A DNA stretch of 64,000 nt from positions 101,083,622-101,147,621 of the forward strand of contig OW121744.1 of the NCBI GenBank assembly GCA_933228675.1, written 5' to 3'. The notes under the pieces are model-generated. The model was not told the DNA's origin, did no database searches, and was given only the letters and a program-made list of their open reading frames with translations. This document shows positions 39,326 to 50,435 of this stretch, one piece after another. The translations under genes and the position numbers were made by a program. The stretch is from Stomorhina lunata. Its lineage: Eukaryota; Arthropoda; Insecta; Diptera; Rhiniidae. Position 1 is the stretch's first letter, and each line of letters starts with the position of its first letter.

Positions 39326-42300
39326 CTTTGCTGCGGCTTCTTCATATGCTTGAGCATTAAAGGCTTCTCCTCCTCCATGTAGACCTCCACCTGAACCTCC
39401 TTTAGCCCCAGCTCCTAAGGCATAACCTTTAAGACCGGCTAAGCCTTTGTAGTTAGGCGAAAGACCATATCCTGCATAAGCATTATGAGCTCCTCCTTCG
39501 CCACCACCTAAGTCTGCCTTAGCTCCTCCCTCACCACCACCGCCGCCTCCTCCTCCTCCTTTAACTTCTTCAATTGGACCTTGTTCGATAACTGGTACAT
39601 ATTGCTTGGATTTGGCCATGCCTATAAATTTACCCACTATAGGCTGATAAAAAGCCCCTCCCCCTCCTCCACCTTTTGCTGCTTCTCCTCCTGCTTCGCC
39701 CCCGTCTCCTGGATGGAAGAGTACCGGCGCCTTATTATCCAAACCTCCTCCTAACTTAGCGCCTCCATATTCACCACCTTCACCTCCCCCGATACCCTTG
39801 CCACCAGCACCTCCACCGCCACCACCATACCCGTGTTGACGCTGCAAATGTAAACGATTTTGCATTTCTTTGGCTAATAAATAAGTAAGACCATGTATTT
39901 GGTCTTCTGGAGATTTTCCTACCAATGATGAGAGCTGTTGAAATTCTGGTATTTCCTTGTAGTTACCCTTGAAAGATTCGGCGGGAGCATGATATTCAAT
40001 TTTGATTAAGGGCCCGGCACCGCCACCTCCTCCTGCCTTTCCTAGTTCTCCGCCTCCATAACCACCACCTACTTTGCCTCCTGCATAACCTAGTTCTAAG
40101 CCACCATGACCACCACCTCCTCCTACACCACCTTTGCCTCCTGCATAAGCTAGTTCTAGGCCACCATGACCTCCTCCTCCACCACCTTTGCCTCCTGCAT
40201 AAGCTAGTTCTATGCCACCATGACCACCTCCGCCATAACCGCCACCTCCTTTACCTCCTGCATAAGCCAATTCTACACCACCATGACCTCCTCCTCCATA
40301 ACCGCCACCACCTTTACCTCCTGCATAAGCTAGTTCTACACCTCCTCCTCCACCACCACCTTTGCCTCCTGCATAAGCTAATTCTAAGCCACCATGACCT
40401 CCTCCGCCATAACCGCCACCTCCTTTACCGCCTGCATAAGCTAAATCGATGCCACCATGTCCACCACCATAACCACCTCCGCCTCCTCCCTTTCCACCTC
40501 CATAGCCTCCTTCTCCTCCCTTTCCTCCACCATATCCACCTTCACCTCCTCCTCCACCTCCTTTTCCATTAGCAAGTTCATAAGCTGCAGCTACTGCTTT
40601 TTTACCCTCTTCTGCTATGGCCTCGGCCTTATCTTTGGCTTCTAGCTGTGCTTTTGCTATCAAGGATTCGGGAGAGTAAAGCTTCAACTGAAAATCTTGG
40701 GTGGGTGTTTTGGCATATTGTTCCACAGTGGGTACAACACTATATTTGGTTTCACCCTTAAACTGAGGAGCTGGTACAGCCTTAATTGCCTCTCCTCCGG
40801 CTTCTTTGGCCTCAGCATAGCCTCCACCATAACCTCCGGCATGACCGCCACCATATGCTCCCTCAGCTACTACAATAGGATGAGCTATAGCTGCCACATG
40901 ACCGCCTCCTCCTCCACCATGACCTCCACCACCATAATTGGCATGAGCTCCTAAACCAACCCCATGAGCTAAGCCTGCATAGCCTCCACCATGAGCTGCA
41001 CCATAACCTTCAACACCGCCATGACCTCCACCTCCACCTCCTCCATGACCATAACCTTCTCCAGCGCCAGCAGCTATGTAAACTGCACCATGACCACCAC
41101 CTCCACCAAGACCTTTTCCACCTCCATAGCCAGCTTCTTCACCACCACCATAACCTCCTCCATGGCCACCAGCTTCTGCTCCAGCCTCATAACCACCAGC
41201 ATGACCACCATAACCACCTCCACCACCGTAACCTCCTTCCCCGCCAGCGGCCACATACTTTATAGCCACATCTCTGGCATGACCGCCATAACCTCCAACA
41301 CCACCTCCATGTCCACCCTCTCCTCCTCCATAACCTCCTCCACCACCACCATGACCACCATCTCCACCTCCACCATAACCATGACCAGCAGATGCAACGG
41401 CTACATATTTAACCGGTATAGCAACTCCTCCGCCACCACCACCTTCATGGCCACCTGCAGCATAACCACCACCATGACCACCTACAGCATAACCACCTCC
41501 AATACCATGACCACCTACAGCAGCCACGGGAACAGGATGATAAACATATTTTACAGGCACTGCATGGGCAAACTTGGCATAACCTCCCCCACCTCCTCCT
41601 CCTCCGCCACCATGACCATAAATGGCTCCTCCACCACCACCACCTCCTTTACCATAAGCCGCTTTGAGGTTATTATAGTCCATTTGCTGAGCAGGAATGT
41701 ACTTTAAATAAGCTTTTCCTCCACCTCCTCCTCCACCACCTCCTCCGCCTCCACCCTTAATTATATGAGATATGATGTTTTGCACATCATGAGGGATAGC
41801 AGCTATGGACTTTTTTACCTTTACTGGAGCTTGTTTGAAAACAAAAACACTACTTGTTGGCTGGGCATTTTGATCACCCGCAACAGAATCAGAGGAGGAC
41901 TTATCAATTTTCTTCGATGCTGTTATAGCTTTAGAGTCCACCTTTAAATCTTTGGCTTCTCTAGTTTGTTTATTGGATGTTTTTATTAGGGCCTTCATGG
42001 AAGAATCAGGATCTTTGGCATCAGCTATCTCAAACTTAATCATTTCGGGACCCTTAGCGGCCTCACGTCGCACACGTTTGGGCTTCCAGTGTTTCTGATA
42101 TTTAGAACGTTTCAGGCCCGGTTTTTTAGTGGTTGTTGGAAGTTTCTCCTCATTTTGCTCTTGAACCTTTAAATTGGTTTGCAAGGGCTTTACGGTTTCT
42201 TTGGCCAATTTTTCTAGTTCTAAGGCTCTCATGCGCTTGATTAACATCCTGGTCTGATCATCAGGTTCACGAGCATCGGAGGCCTCAAATGGTATATATT

Positions 42301-42715
42301 GTACCTTAAAATTTAATGGTTGCTGTTGAGCTGAACGTTTGGGTCTAGTAAGATTTTCACTTAAAGATTTTGCTTTTCTTTCACCATAAATAGGAGCTCT
42401 CTTGACTACAGCTTTGTTATTAGCTGGGGGCACAGTTTCCATGTACTTTTTATTCTGTTGCAATTCCCGACTTTTGTATTGGCGTATCAATTCCTTAACC
42501 TCATCACTGGGCTCCACAGCATCGGACATTTCAAATTTGATTAAGGCAGGGGAAGTTGATTTCGACTTTTGTTCTTCATTATCAGCAGAACGCTTTCTTC
42601 TTTCCAATTCCTGTTCATTGTGTTGGTTATAGGCTTCAATATACGAGTCACCCAAAGGATTATCCAAATGCCTTAAACGGCGCTGATTGCGATGATCAAA
42701 GTAGCGCTGCATATC
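39326..42715 (-). CDS. Large exon: glycine-rich cuticular protein with furin-like sites
   Basis: The exon has 3390 nt (1130 codons), open throughout, preceded by the acceptor TTTTCTTATAG and followed by the donor AAAG-GTAAGC, both phase 0. Numbering from the methionine encoded at 42712: residues 1-320 are basic and non-repetitive; RRKR (38-41), RPKR (123-126) and RVRR (213-216) fit furin consensus sites. After each comes a related motif: LIKFEMSDAVEP (57-68), YIPFEASDAREP (139-150), MIKFEIADAKDP (224-235). From 320 on the chain is glycine-rich with GYGGG and HGGG runs and short islands such as PVKYVYHPVPV. About 642-714 is a charged segment rich in A, K and E. About 755-880 holds seven copies of ELAYAGGKGGGG. 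About 897-960 is again non-repetitive (PEFQQLSSLVGKSPEDQ). The low-complexity glycine domain suggests an extracellular structural protein. The opposite-strand serine/threonine-rich frames are shadows. Confidence 0.93.
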
Positions 42716-42793
42716 CTATAAGAAAAAACAAAAACAATATTTATTGATTAATGAAAACTTGAAATTTTCTTTTTATAGACACTCCCAACTTAC
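42716..42793 (-). other. 78-bp intron
   Basis: Donor GTAAGTTGGG follows ATGAG; acceptor TTTTTTCTTATAG precedes the large exon. The length is typical of short fly introns. Confidence 0.75.
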
Positions 42794-42856
42794 CTCATAA
42801 CTGGAAAATGCTGCCATCGCAGGTGGTGATTCCTCGCCTCTGCACAGCGTCCCCAT
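42794..42856 (-). CDS. 63-nt exon upstream of the glycine-rich exon
   Basis: The exon is bounded by the acceptor CATATCTTACAG and the donor GAG-GTAAGT. In phase 0 it reads 21 codons, MGTLCRGEESPP then AMAAFSSYE, and joins D-M-Q-R-Y-F-D of the next exon without a break. The other two frames would not join: one meets a stop inside the exon. The first codon after the acceptor is ATG, so it could be a start codon only for an alternative first exon; no signal peptide follows. More likely it is internal, with the secretion signal encoded upstream. No homolog is known to me. Confidence 0.65.
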
Positions 42857-43394
42857 CTGTAAGATATGAGAAAATATAATACATTTTTATCGCTTGAATT
42901 AACTTTCACTTTGTAATTAATCAAGTTTTTTTTTACTGTTTTGGAAAAAACAAAATTCTCAATACTTTAAACTTAAAACATCTGCTCATATGTTTATAGG
43001 CGAACACACGCTCCTTTTTTATAGTTATTGAAAATACGCGTTTTATTTTATTTTTTTAATTTCAATAAAAAATCAAACATGTTTGCCATTTTTGTCAAAT
43101 GTTAAATCATTGACATTAACTTTTTTTTATTTGCAGTGAATGCTGATGCTTAAATCTACATTTACGAGTATCTTCAATGTTTATGTTATCTGGTTTTTAT
43201 AGGCTATTATGTAACAGAAATGTTATGTAAAAGTAGAAATAAAAATGCTTCGATTAATGTTTGAAATGTGTTAATAGGAAATTGTCAAATCAAAAGTTTT
43301 CTTTTATTTGCTTTAAGAATGTCTTAATGTAAACTTGTAAAGACTTTTGGAAAATGATAAAAAAAAAATCATTAACTTAAGGTATTTAGATTTA
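42857..43394. other. Unique AT-rich intron sequence
   Basis: Acceptor side of the 21-kb intron. No element recognised up to the TTA target duplication at 43392-43394. Confidence 0.5.
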
Positions 43395-43523
43395 TGTGGG
43401 GTTTATATAACTCAAGCGACTGACGTTTGAGTGAAATTTACATGTATTTTGTTTTCGTTACAATAACAAAACACATGTAAATTGCACTCAATCGTCAGCC
43501 GCTTGAGTTATATAAACCCCACA
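43395..43523. mobile_element. 129-bp hairpin MITE with TTA target duplication
   Basis: The two halves are almost perfect inverted repeats: TGTGGGGTTTATATAACTCA at the left end and its complement at the right, continuing inward to ACATGTNTTTTGTT with a loop of about 10 bp. It is flanked by TTA at 43392-43394 and 43524-43526. A 3-bp TTA (TWA) duplication is the rule for PIF/Harbinger-type elements, so a non-autonomous Harbinger MITE is the best guess. Confidence 0.8.
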
Positions 43524-43526
43524 TTA

Positions 43527-43974
43527 CTCTGGCATTAACGTATAGAATTAGCTTTGTTTCGTCAAAGTATACAGTGTGGCATAAAACAATTAAACATTTT
43601 TTGAAGTAAACAGTCTTATAAGAGAAGATATGAGTAATGTGGTATACCTAATTGGTTCTTGATTTTCAAACTTTTCGTTTTTCTCCAACTAAATTATGAT
43701 TTAAGCATCCACTTGCTTCATATGTAATGAGTCTACGAATATATTTGAGAAAATAACTTAAATCCTTAATTTCAAATCTGAGGTTTTTCAAAGCCTAATA
43801 AAAGAAAACCCTAACAAATGTTTGTAATGTGGTACACCACATGTCCATCTCGTTGTTTTATAATCGTACGTACTGTGGCGAAATTAGGGTTGCCAGACAC
43901 AAATCCTGAAAAAGCTAAACATAAGAAAGAAAAGCTTGACAACCCAAAAATTAGCTGGACATTAATAAAAAAAA
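43527..43974. other. Unique intron sequence
   Basis: No element recognised between the hairpin MITE and the first mini-me-like copy. Confidence 0.45.
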
Positions 43975-44118
43975 AACAAGTACGAAAGTGCTATAGTCAG
44001 TCAAGCCCGACCATACGATACCCTTCACCATTAAGGTCAAAAGTGTTATTTTTTCTGTATAAAGACAAATATTTGCTAAATTTTGCCATCATACAAACAT
44101 TTTCTCAAAACTTATATA

Positions 44119-45415
44119 AAGAGTGCTCTGAATAAAATTTGTAGTTGGATTTTCTTAAATAAAAATCAAACCTTTTAATATAAAAACTCTACAAAATACG
44201 CAAATATAATGACATATTATACAAAATCATTTAGCATTAAAATGTTTACTTAGTACTCGGGTTTTGCAAAATTATCGACTTTTTTCGGAAACCCTCCCAT
44301 TAAAGATTTTACAGTTGCTTCTGATACCTTTTTGGAGCATGTGTTCCACCTGCGCTTAAAATCGGACATGTTCTTGGAAATCTTTCCCGTGTTCTTCAAT
44401 TCCTTTTTTTACCAGAGCCCAATACCTTTCCACAGGCCGAAGTTCTGGACAGTTAGGTGGATTTGCCTCTCGTGGTACAAAAATGACATTATTCTTTGAG
44501 TACCACTCAAGTGCCTTTTTTCCATTATGGCATGATGCCAAATCGGGCCAAAAAAATGTAGTCACTCTGTGCTCTCTTAAAAAGGGTAACAACCGTTTTT
44601 GTAGGCACTCCTTTATATAAATTTCTGTGTTTATTGTGCCAGATGCCACAAATACTTTACTTCTTTTGCCACAACTGCAAATAGCTTGCCACACGAGAAA
44701 CTTCTTAGGGAATTTTGTTTGTTTTTTTCTGCGAAACTCTTGCCGAACATTGCCCCGTTTATCAGCAACATAAAAATCTTGACCAGGAAGTTGAGAAAAG
44801 TCTGCCAGTACGTATGTTTCATCATCCATCACACAACAGGTGTATTTTTTTATAAAATCAGACTTCAATTTTTTCGCTCGTTTTTTTTGCTTCTAAGTTC
44901 TTTATAGCATTGCGATCTGGAACCTTTTGGACTTTGTATGTCTTCAGTCCAGCATAAGCTTTGACTCTATGTGCAAAATTCGTAGAACATTTTACCGTAC
45001 GAGCTGCTTTTCTTAAAGAAGTGTTAGGCGCTCTTCGAAAGAGTCGCTCGACTTCTTTTGCCTTACCAATATCTGTAGGACCTTTTTTCCTCCCTGATCC
45101 AGGTTTTCTTTCAATGCTCAGGTTTTCCTTATACCGTCTGATGGCATTAGAAACCGTTCGAGGGTCAACTTTCAAATTTTTCGCTATTTTTTTAAAAGTC
45201 CATGACGGATTTTTTGAAAAGTTTTAATTATATTTTCACGAACTTTTTTTCGCAGTCCATTTTGATTGAAATAACTATTGAAAATTAATAATTTCTAAAA
45301 TAATAGTATCTGACATATCTATAGAAACTAACTTGATCAAAAAATAAATTATTTCTTGCACTATGGATAAATTTTGTCTAAAATAGTAAATGCATATTTT
45401 TTTTAGAACACTCTT
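44119..45415 (-). mobile_element. Tc1/mariner-superfamily element (DD37E) with TA target duplication
   Basis: The ends AAGAGTGCTCTGAATAAAAT (left) and the complement of AAGAGTGTTCTAAAAAAAAT (right) match at 17 of 20 positions. They are flanked by TA at 44117-44118 and 45416-45417. Comparison with the intact copy at 62943 shows the empty site ...GTATA-TA-TTCAACCTG, which confirms the borders and the duplication. Length 1297 bp, usual for the superfamily. One transposase gene on the minus strand, disabled by frameshifts. Confidence 0.92.
44250..45260 (-). pseudogene. DD37E transposase, frameshifted
   Basis: The start is ATG at the complement of 45258-45260 (MDCEKKFV), soon broken by frame changes. 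It then has a clear paired helix-turn-helix region (DPRTVSNAIRRYK, then the linker GSGRKKG, then LRKAARTVKCSTNFAHRVKA). A frame change in an A-run near 44880 separates it from the DDE domain: CVMDDETYV, FFWPDLASCHNGKKALEWYS and LRPVERYWALVKKG. Between the D of WPD and the E of PVE there are 37 residues, so it is a DD37E transposase. A further shift near 44370 hides a proper C-terminus (MSDFKRRWNTCSKKVSEATV to FAKPEY and TAA at 44250-44252). All catalytic residues are present; only frame changes inactivate it, which implies fairly recent decay. Confidence 0.92.
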
Positions 45416-46180
45416 TATTTAAGCTGCTTCCGACATTTGGACTTATATGAAAGCTAGGGTCAAATGTGTTACAAATTTATTACAGTTGCTACAAAAATTA
45501 TGTATGCAAAAAATAAACTTAAAATTCCGATTATCTTCAAATTTACGAGCGTTTTAGTGATTTTTGTCTCATTTAGTGCGTTTTTAAAGAAAAATTTGTA
45601 CGGGAGCTATGGTCAAATGTGAACCGATTTTAACGAAATTTGGTACAGTGATCTAGGTTTACATAGGCAGTATTTGATTTAAATTTCGTGGAAAAATATT
45701 GATATTTGTGGCTAATATATCAATTCCGGGAAGTGGGACCTATGGGAGGTACCATAAATAATGGACCGATTTTGACGAATTTCAATAGCCATGGTCCCAT
45801 TATCAAAAAAAATGATGTGTGCCAAATTTCATCAAATTATCTGTAGAATTGCGACCTGTAGTTTGATTACAAGGTTTACATGGGGGTCCAGCCAGACGGA
45901 CGGACATCGCTAAATCGACTCAGAAAGTGATTCTAAGCCTATTGGTGTACTAAAAGGTGGGTCTAAGACAAATATTTTCATGCGTAACATACATCAGCAC
46001 AAACTTATAATACCCTTTCCACCTATGGTGGTGAAGGGTATAAAAACTTGCTTTAATAATTGCTTCGATGAATCTTTCAATTTTTGACAAACCGATTTGC
46101 GAATACCGTAATTATCCGCTGCGATATCGAGAGAACATGAAATCGTCCGAGGTCTGAAACAATTTTCAACAGAAAACACA

Positions 46181-46705
46181 TGCAACTCGCGTTTGTCGAT
46201 GACATTGATATCATGGAACGCACATTGCGCGATTTAACAGCCGCATTTTCTAGTATCGAAAAGGAATCTAATAAAATGAGTCAATGAATCAAAACAAACT
46301 GCTGGATTCTAAAAGCATACAATCTTCAAGAATTGGACATGTGATCGTTGAGAACTATAGCTACGAGATTGTAAAAGAATTTGTTTACCTTGGTACCGCC
46401 ATCAACATAAATAACAACATAAGTTTCGAAATTAAACGTAGAATCATACTTGCCAACAGATGCTATTTTGGCATAATCAGGCAGAAATAAAGCTCTCGCT
46501 TATACTTCTCATGTTATTATATGATGTTGATCATCGACACTTTCACGAAAACAATCCCGAATAAACTCGTTAGAGAGGTAGTCCGAAAATTCGATGGAAA
46601 GGTCAAGTAGAACAAAATCTTGAAATGCTTGACCTACGAATTGGAGAATATGAGCACATGATTGAAGCGCAAGGAATTCTAAATTTGCCCTTAACAGGTT
46701 TTTGA
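46181..46705 (+). pseudogene. LINE (non-LTR) reverse-transcriptase C-terminal fragment
   Basis: Reads QLAFVDDIDIMERTLRDLTA (the catalytic F/YxDD box as FVDD) then AFSSIEKESNKMSQ and a stop. After a frame change it continues HVIVENYSYEIVKEFVYLGT, INNNISFEIKRRIILANRCY and FGIIRQK. The usual thumb region is then missing. The tail PKIRWKGQVEQNLEMLDLRI runs to a stop at 46703-46705. The segment from FVYLGT to RRIxLANRCYFG is characteristic of insect endonuclease/reverse-transcriptase LINEs. Clade not assigned. It starts about 140 bp to the right of mini-me copy A. Confidence 0.85.
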
Positions 46706-47029
46706 TATAGTAAAGTAAAATGGGGAAATTTGATAGAGGGTAATTTTATCACAAAATGAACTTGATCAATCAATCAATCTACACATAAATCAGTTAAGTA
46801 AAAAAGAAAAAAACGTTTGCAAAAGTTTTCATTGCGTTCTTTTTCATAAAAATAGTGTTTCTTAAAAAATATTCAAAAAATTTCATTTCTTTACCTTTCA
46901 GCTGGACAAATTTAATTTTAGCTTGACACTGGACAAGCACTAAAAAAAACTGTACAATCCAGTCGAATCCAGCCGGGCTGGCAACCCTAGGCGCAGTACA
47001 ATTAAACACTTATTAGAAGAGGTTCCAGT
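46706..47029. other. Unique intron sequence
   Basis: Nothing recognised; a minus-strand frame of 71 codons has no motif. Confidence 0.45.
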
Positions 47030-47330
47030 AATGTAATGGGTGTTTTTTTAGAGGTATAGAACTTCGAATTGAAATAAAACACAAGAAAATCGTTTTAATG
47101 TCCATCAATTTGGCTTTATTGGAAGGATAATTTTATGCCATTAATATTTAAATATGATTTCGGGCATGTGGCCGCCGCGGCTGGCTCGAATAAAGCCAGT
47201 TCAAGTCTACCTAGAAGCTCTGTAGTGCTAACGAATCGGTTTTTTCTTTCTCTTCGTTATACCCAGCAGAGTCTAAGCCTAAATTTTTCCGATATGTCCA
47301 TTAGCGCAAGCCTATATTTCTTAACTTAAT
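47030..47330. mobile_element. Possible DNA-transposon end fragment
   Basis: The stretch starting GTAATGGGTGTTTTTTTAGA with GGTATAGAACTTCGAATTG resembles the terminus of dispersed fly DNA elements. It is followed by a GC-richer patch (CATGTGGCCGCCGCGGCTGG) that differs from its surroundings. The right border and the family are unknown, and no second terminus was found. Confidence 0.35.
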
Positions 47331-47403
47331 ATGACACTATGCTCTTGTAAAGCTTTTAGCCTGACTGTCCTAATTAAACTTACGTCTAAGAAGTCTTTAA
47401 GAC

Positions 47404-47808
<405 letters not shown>

Positions 47809-47865
47809 ACAAAAATCAATTTTGGACAACCTTGACGAGATTTTTTCACAAGCGAACTCCTGATG

Positions 47866-48360
47866 GTAAGTAAAAATTTCTGGTCTGTTATAAAATTTTC
47901 ATGGTAGGTACTGTCGAGTCCAACACCACTCTATTTTTGGAATTTTCAAATCTTGAGCTAAGGGTAAAAAACCACGGGCCAAATTACGGCATTCGATATT
48001 GATCGAAGTCTTAGATATTTTCAAGACATTTGTATAGCATACTTTAAGGATTATCAAAATTATTTAAAAGATGCACAGTTTATTATATTTTTTTGAAGTT
48101 ATTTGCCAAAAGATGAACAATAGTACAAGAGTTTTAATTGAACAATATATGTTTTTAAAAACGAATCAAAATGGATATCAAATTTCAGTAAACTTTTTGC
48201 ATAGAAGTAACTTTGAACATCCCTAAAGTACACTTCACAATATTATCTTAAAAGTCTCAGTTTTCGATCGATATCGAATGAGGTAATTTGGCCCCAGATT
48301 TTCATACAGGTATGCACTTTCACCCTGTAACTAAGACAAATAACAACCGATTTTAATTGT
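47866..48360. repeat. Dispersed repeat, copy 1 of a local pair
   Basis: Shares phrases with 49420-49638: GTAAGTAAAAATTTCTGG, CATGGTAGGTACTGTCGAGT, CACTCTATTTTTGGAATT, TGAGCTAAGGGTAAAAAACC, and TATGCACTTTCACCCTGTAA with ACAACCGATTTTAATTG. The second copy lacks the middle ~300 bp. Family unknown. Confidence 0.65.
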
Positions 48361-48568
48361 TTTGGCAGATATTAAAGAAGAAGCTTAAAATATAATTCTT
48401 CTTAAAGTATACTTCAGATTCATGTATTTGTGTACCAAATATATTTTTTCAATTTTTTCTTCATTTGTCTATTTTCGCGATGTTATTACACAATATTTTT
48501 GTATAGGAGGCGTAATATTTAAGATTTTATTTAAAAATATAATTGATAGAAAAACGAAATTGATAGAA
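48361..48568. other. Unique intron sequence
   Basis: Short AT-rich gap before mini-me-like copy B; nothing recognised. Confidence 0.4.
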
Positions 48569-49307
48569 AACAAGTAAGAAAGCGCTATAGTCGGTCAAGC
48601 CGACCATACGATACCCTTCACCACTAAGGTCAAAGGTGTTAAATATTTGCTAAATTTTGCCATCATACAAACATTTTCTCAAAACGTATATATTCAACCT
48701 GTTTTCGTCATTTGGACTTATATGAGAGCTAGAGTCAAATGTGGACCGATTATCTCGAAATTTGGCAAATTGATTACAGTTGTTACAACTCAAAATTTTA
48801 ATTATCTTTAGATTTACGAGCGTTTTAGTGATTTTTTGTCTCATTTAGTGCATTTTTGAAGAAGAGTTTGTATGGGAGCTATGGTCAAATGTGAACCGAT
48901 AAGCAGTGACCGATAAGCAGTGTCTGTTTTAAATTTCATGAAAAAATATTGATATTTGTGGCCAATATAGCAATTCCGGGAAGTGGGACCTATGGGAGGT
49001 ACCATAAATAATGGACCGATTTTGACCAATTTCAATAGCCATGGTCCCATTATCAAAAAAATTATCTGTGCCAAATTTCATCAAATTATCTTTAGAATTG
49101 CGACCTGTAGTTTGATTACAAGGTTTACATGGGGGTCCAGCCAGCCAGCCAGACGGACGGACGGACGGACATCGCTAAATCGACTCAGAAAGTGATTCTA
49201 AGTCTATTGGTATACTAAAAGGTGGGTCTAAGACAAATATTTCTATGTGTTACAAACATCAGCACAAACTTATAATATCCTTTCCACCTATGGTGGTGAA
49301 GGGTATA
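48569..49307 (+). mobile_element. mini-me-like dispersed element, copy B
   Basis: Starts AACAAGTAAGAAAGCGCTAT and ends TGGTGGTGAAGGGTATAA. It carries the subterminal inverted repeat ATACCCTTCACCAC / GTGGTGAAGGGTAT and an extended patch of CCAGCC then GACGGACGGACGGAC at about 49137-49170. It includes internal phrases common to copies A, B and D (TGGGAGCTATGGTCAAATGT, GTGGGACCTATGGGAGGTAC). A short internal piece present in copy D near 63180 (AAAATTATGTATGC) is deleted. Confidence 0.9.
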
Positions 49308-49419
49308 AAAATGAAAACGAGAGTTCGTGTTTCAAAATCCGTTAGAAATTGACTGATTTATTCAAGACAAAAGAAAAACAAATTTTATAAAATAAGTAAT
49401 TTTTGACGATTCTTATCCG

Positions 49420-49638
49420 CCATGGTATAGCAAGTAAAAGTTTCTGGGATGATTTACGATTTTTCTGGTAGGTCTTGTCAAGTGCAACAACACTCTGTTT
49501 TTGGAATTATCACAACACCCCCGAAATCTTGAGTAACGGGTAAAAAAACGGTTTTTCATACCCGTATGCACTTATCACCCTGTAACTTAAACAAATACCA
49601 ACCGATTTTATTAATTTGGCAGAAATTGATGCAAAAAT
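49420..49638. repeat. Dispersed repeat, copy 2 of a local pair
   Basis: Homologous to 47866-48360 with an internal deletion (GCAAGTAAAAGTTTCTGG, CACTCTGTTTTTGGAATTAT, CCTGTAACTTAAACAAATAC). It abuts the left end of mini-me-like copy C. The 19-bp word CAAATACCAACCGATTTTA (near 49590) reappears inverted just right of copy C (near 50440). Confidence 0.65.
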
Positions 49639-50435
49639 AACAAGTAAGAAAAGCTATAGTCGGTCAAGCACGACTATATTATATCCTTCACTACTAAGGT
49701 CAAATATGGACCAACAATTTAACAAGTTTTCCTTAAGTCTTAGAGACATACATACACATACTATGTGCTATTTTTCAAAATTTCGAGATTTATATCATTT
49801 CCGGCTAAGGGCCTGATATGGGAGCTATGGTCAATTGTGGACCGATTGTTACCAAATTTTTGCTATTGGTTTATATTTACAAAATATTTATTTGTGCAAA
49901 GTTTAGATAATCAAATGCATTTATCTTTAGAGTTATTAACGTTTTTGTTCTTTTATGTGTATATAAACGTCTTTTGAGAATGTGTCTTGTATGGGAGGTA
50001 TGTTCAAATATGGGCCGATTTCTACAAAATTAGGAACACTGATTAAGGTTATGATAAGCAATATTTGTGCTGAATATTATTAAAATACAACTAAATTTGG
50101 ACCAAAAATTCTATTCCGAGAAGGCATCCCTATGGGAGGTATCCGATATAGTAATCCGATTTAGCCCAAAAAGTATAGGAGTTGTCCTTGGACCAAAATA
50201 TGAATCTGTGCCAAATTTCAAATTATCTTTAAAGTTACGACCTGTAGAGTGATAACAAGCTTACATGGATAACCGGCCAGCCAGCCAGCCGGACGGACAT
50301 CTTTAAAACAACTCAGGGAGTGATTCTAAGTCAATTGGTATACTAAAAGGTAGGTCTCAGACCAATATTTCTATGCTTTACAAACATCAGCACAAACCCA
50401 ATATACCCTTTCCACCTATGGTGGTGAAGGGTATA
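49639..50435 (+). mobile_element. mini-me-like dispersed element, copy C (divergent subfamily)
   Basis: Same ends (AACAAGTAAGAAAAGCTATA and CTATGGTGGTGAAGGGTATAA) and the same patch, CCAGCCAGCCGGACGGAC at about 50276. The interior differs from A, B and D (for example GATATGGGAGCTATGGTCAA followed by TTGTGGACCGATTGTTACC), so it is a separate subfamily or an older copy. Confidence 0.88.

Larger units (their letters stand above)
43975..46043 (+). mobile_element. mini-me-like dispersed element, copy A (split)
   Basis: Begins AACAAGTACGAAAGTGCTAT and ends GGTGGTGAAGGGTATAA. It has subterminal inverted repeats: ATACCCTTCACCA near the left end, TGGTGAAGGGTAT at the right. It contains the CAGACGGACGGACATCG tetranucleotide patch at about 45894. 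The GGAC/GTCY patch matches the internal microsatellite of Drosophila mini-me elements. A 1297-bp mariner-type element splits it at 44119-45415; without that insert it is about 770 bp like the other copies. No coding capacity. Confidence 0.85.

Noticed and set aside
40457..41707. Serine/threonine-rich + strand frames, including a 238-codon one
   Set aside because: They are the antisense of GGT/GGA glycine codons in the real minus-strand exon; no independent coding signal.
43818..44135. 105-codon + strand frame
   Set aside because: It runs from unique sequence into mini-me-like copy A and the mariner border, so it is chimeric non-coding DNA.
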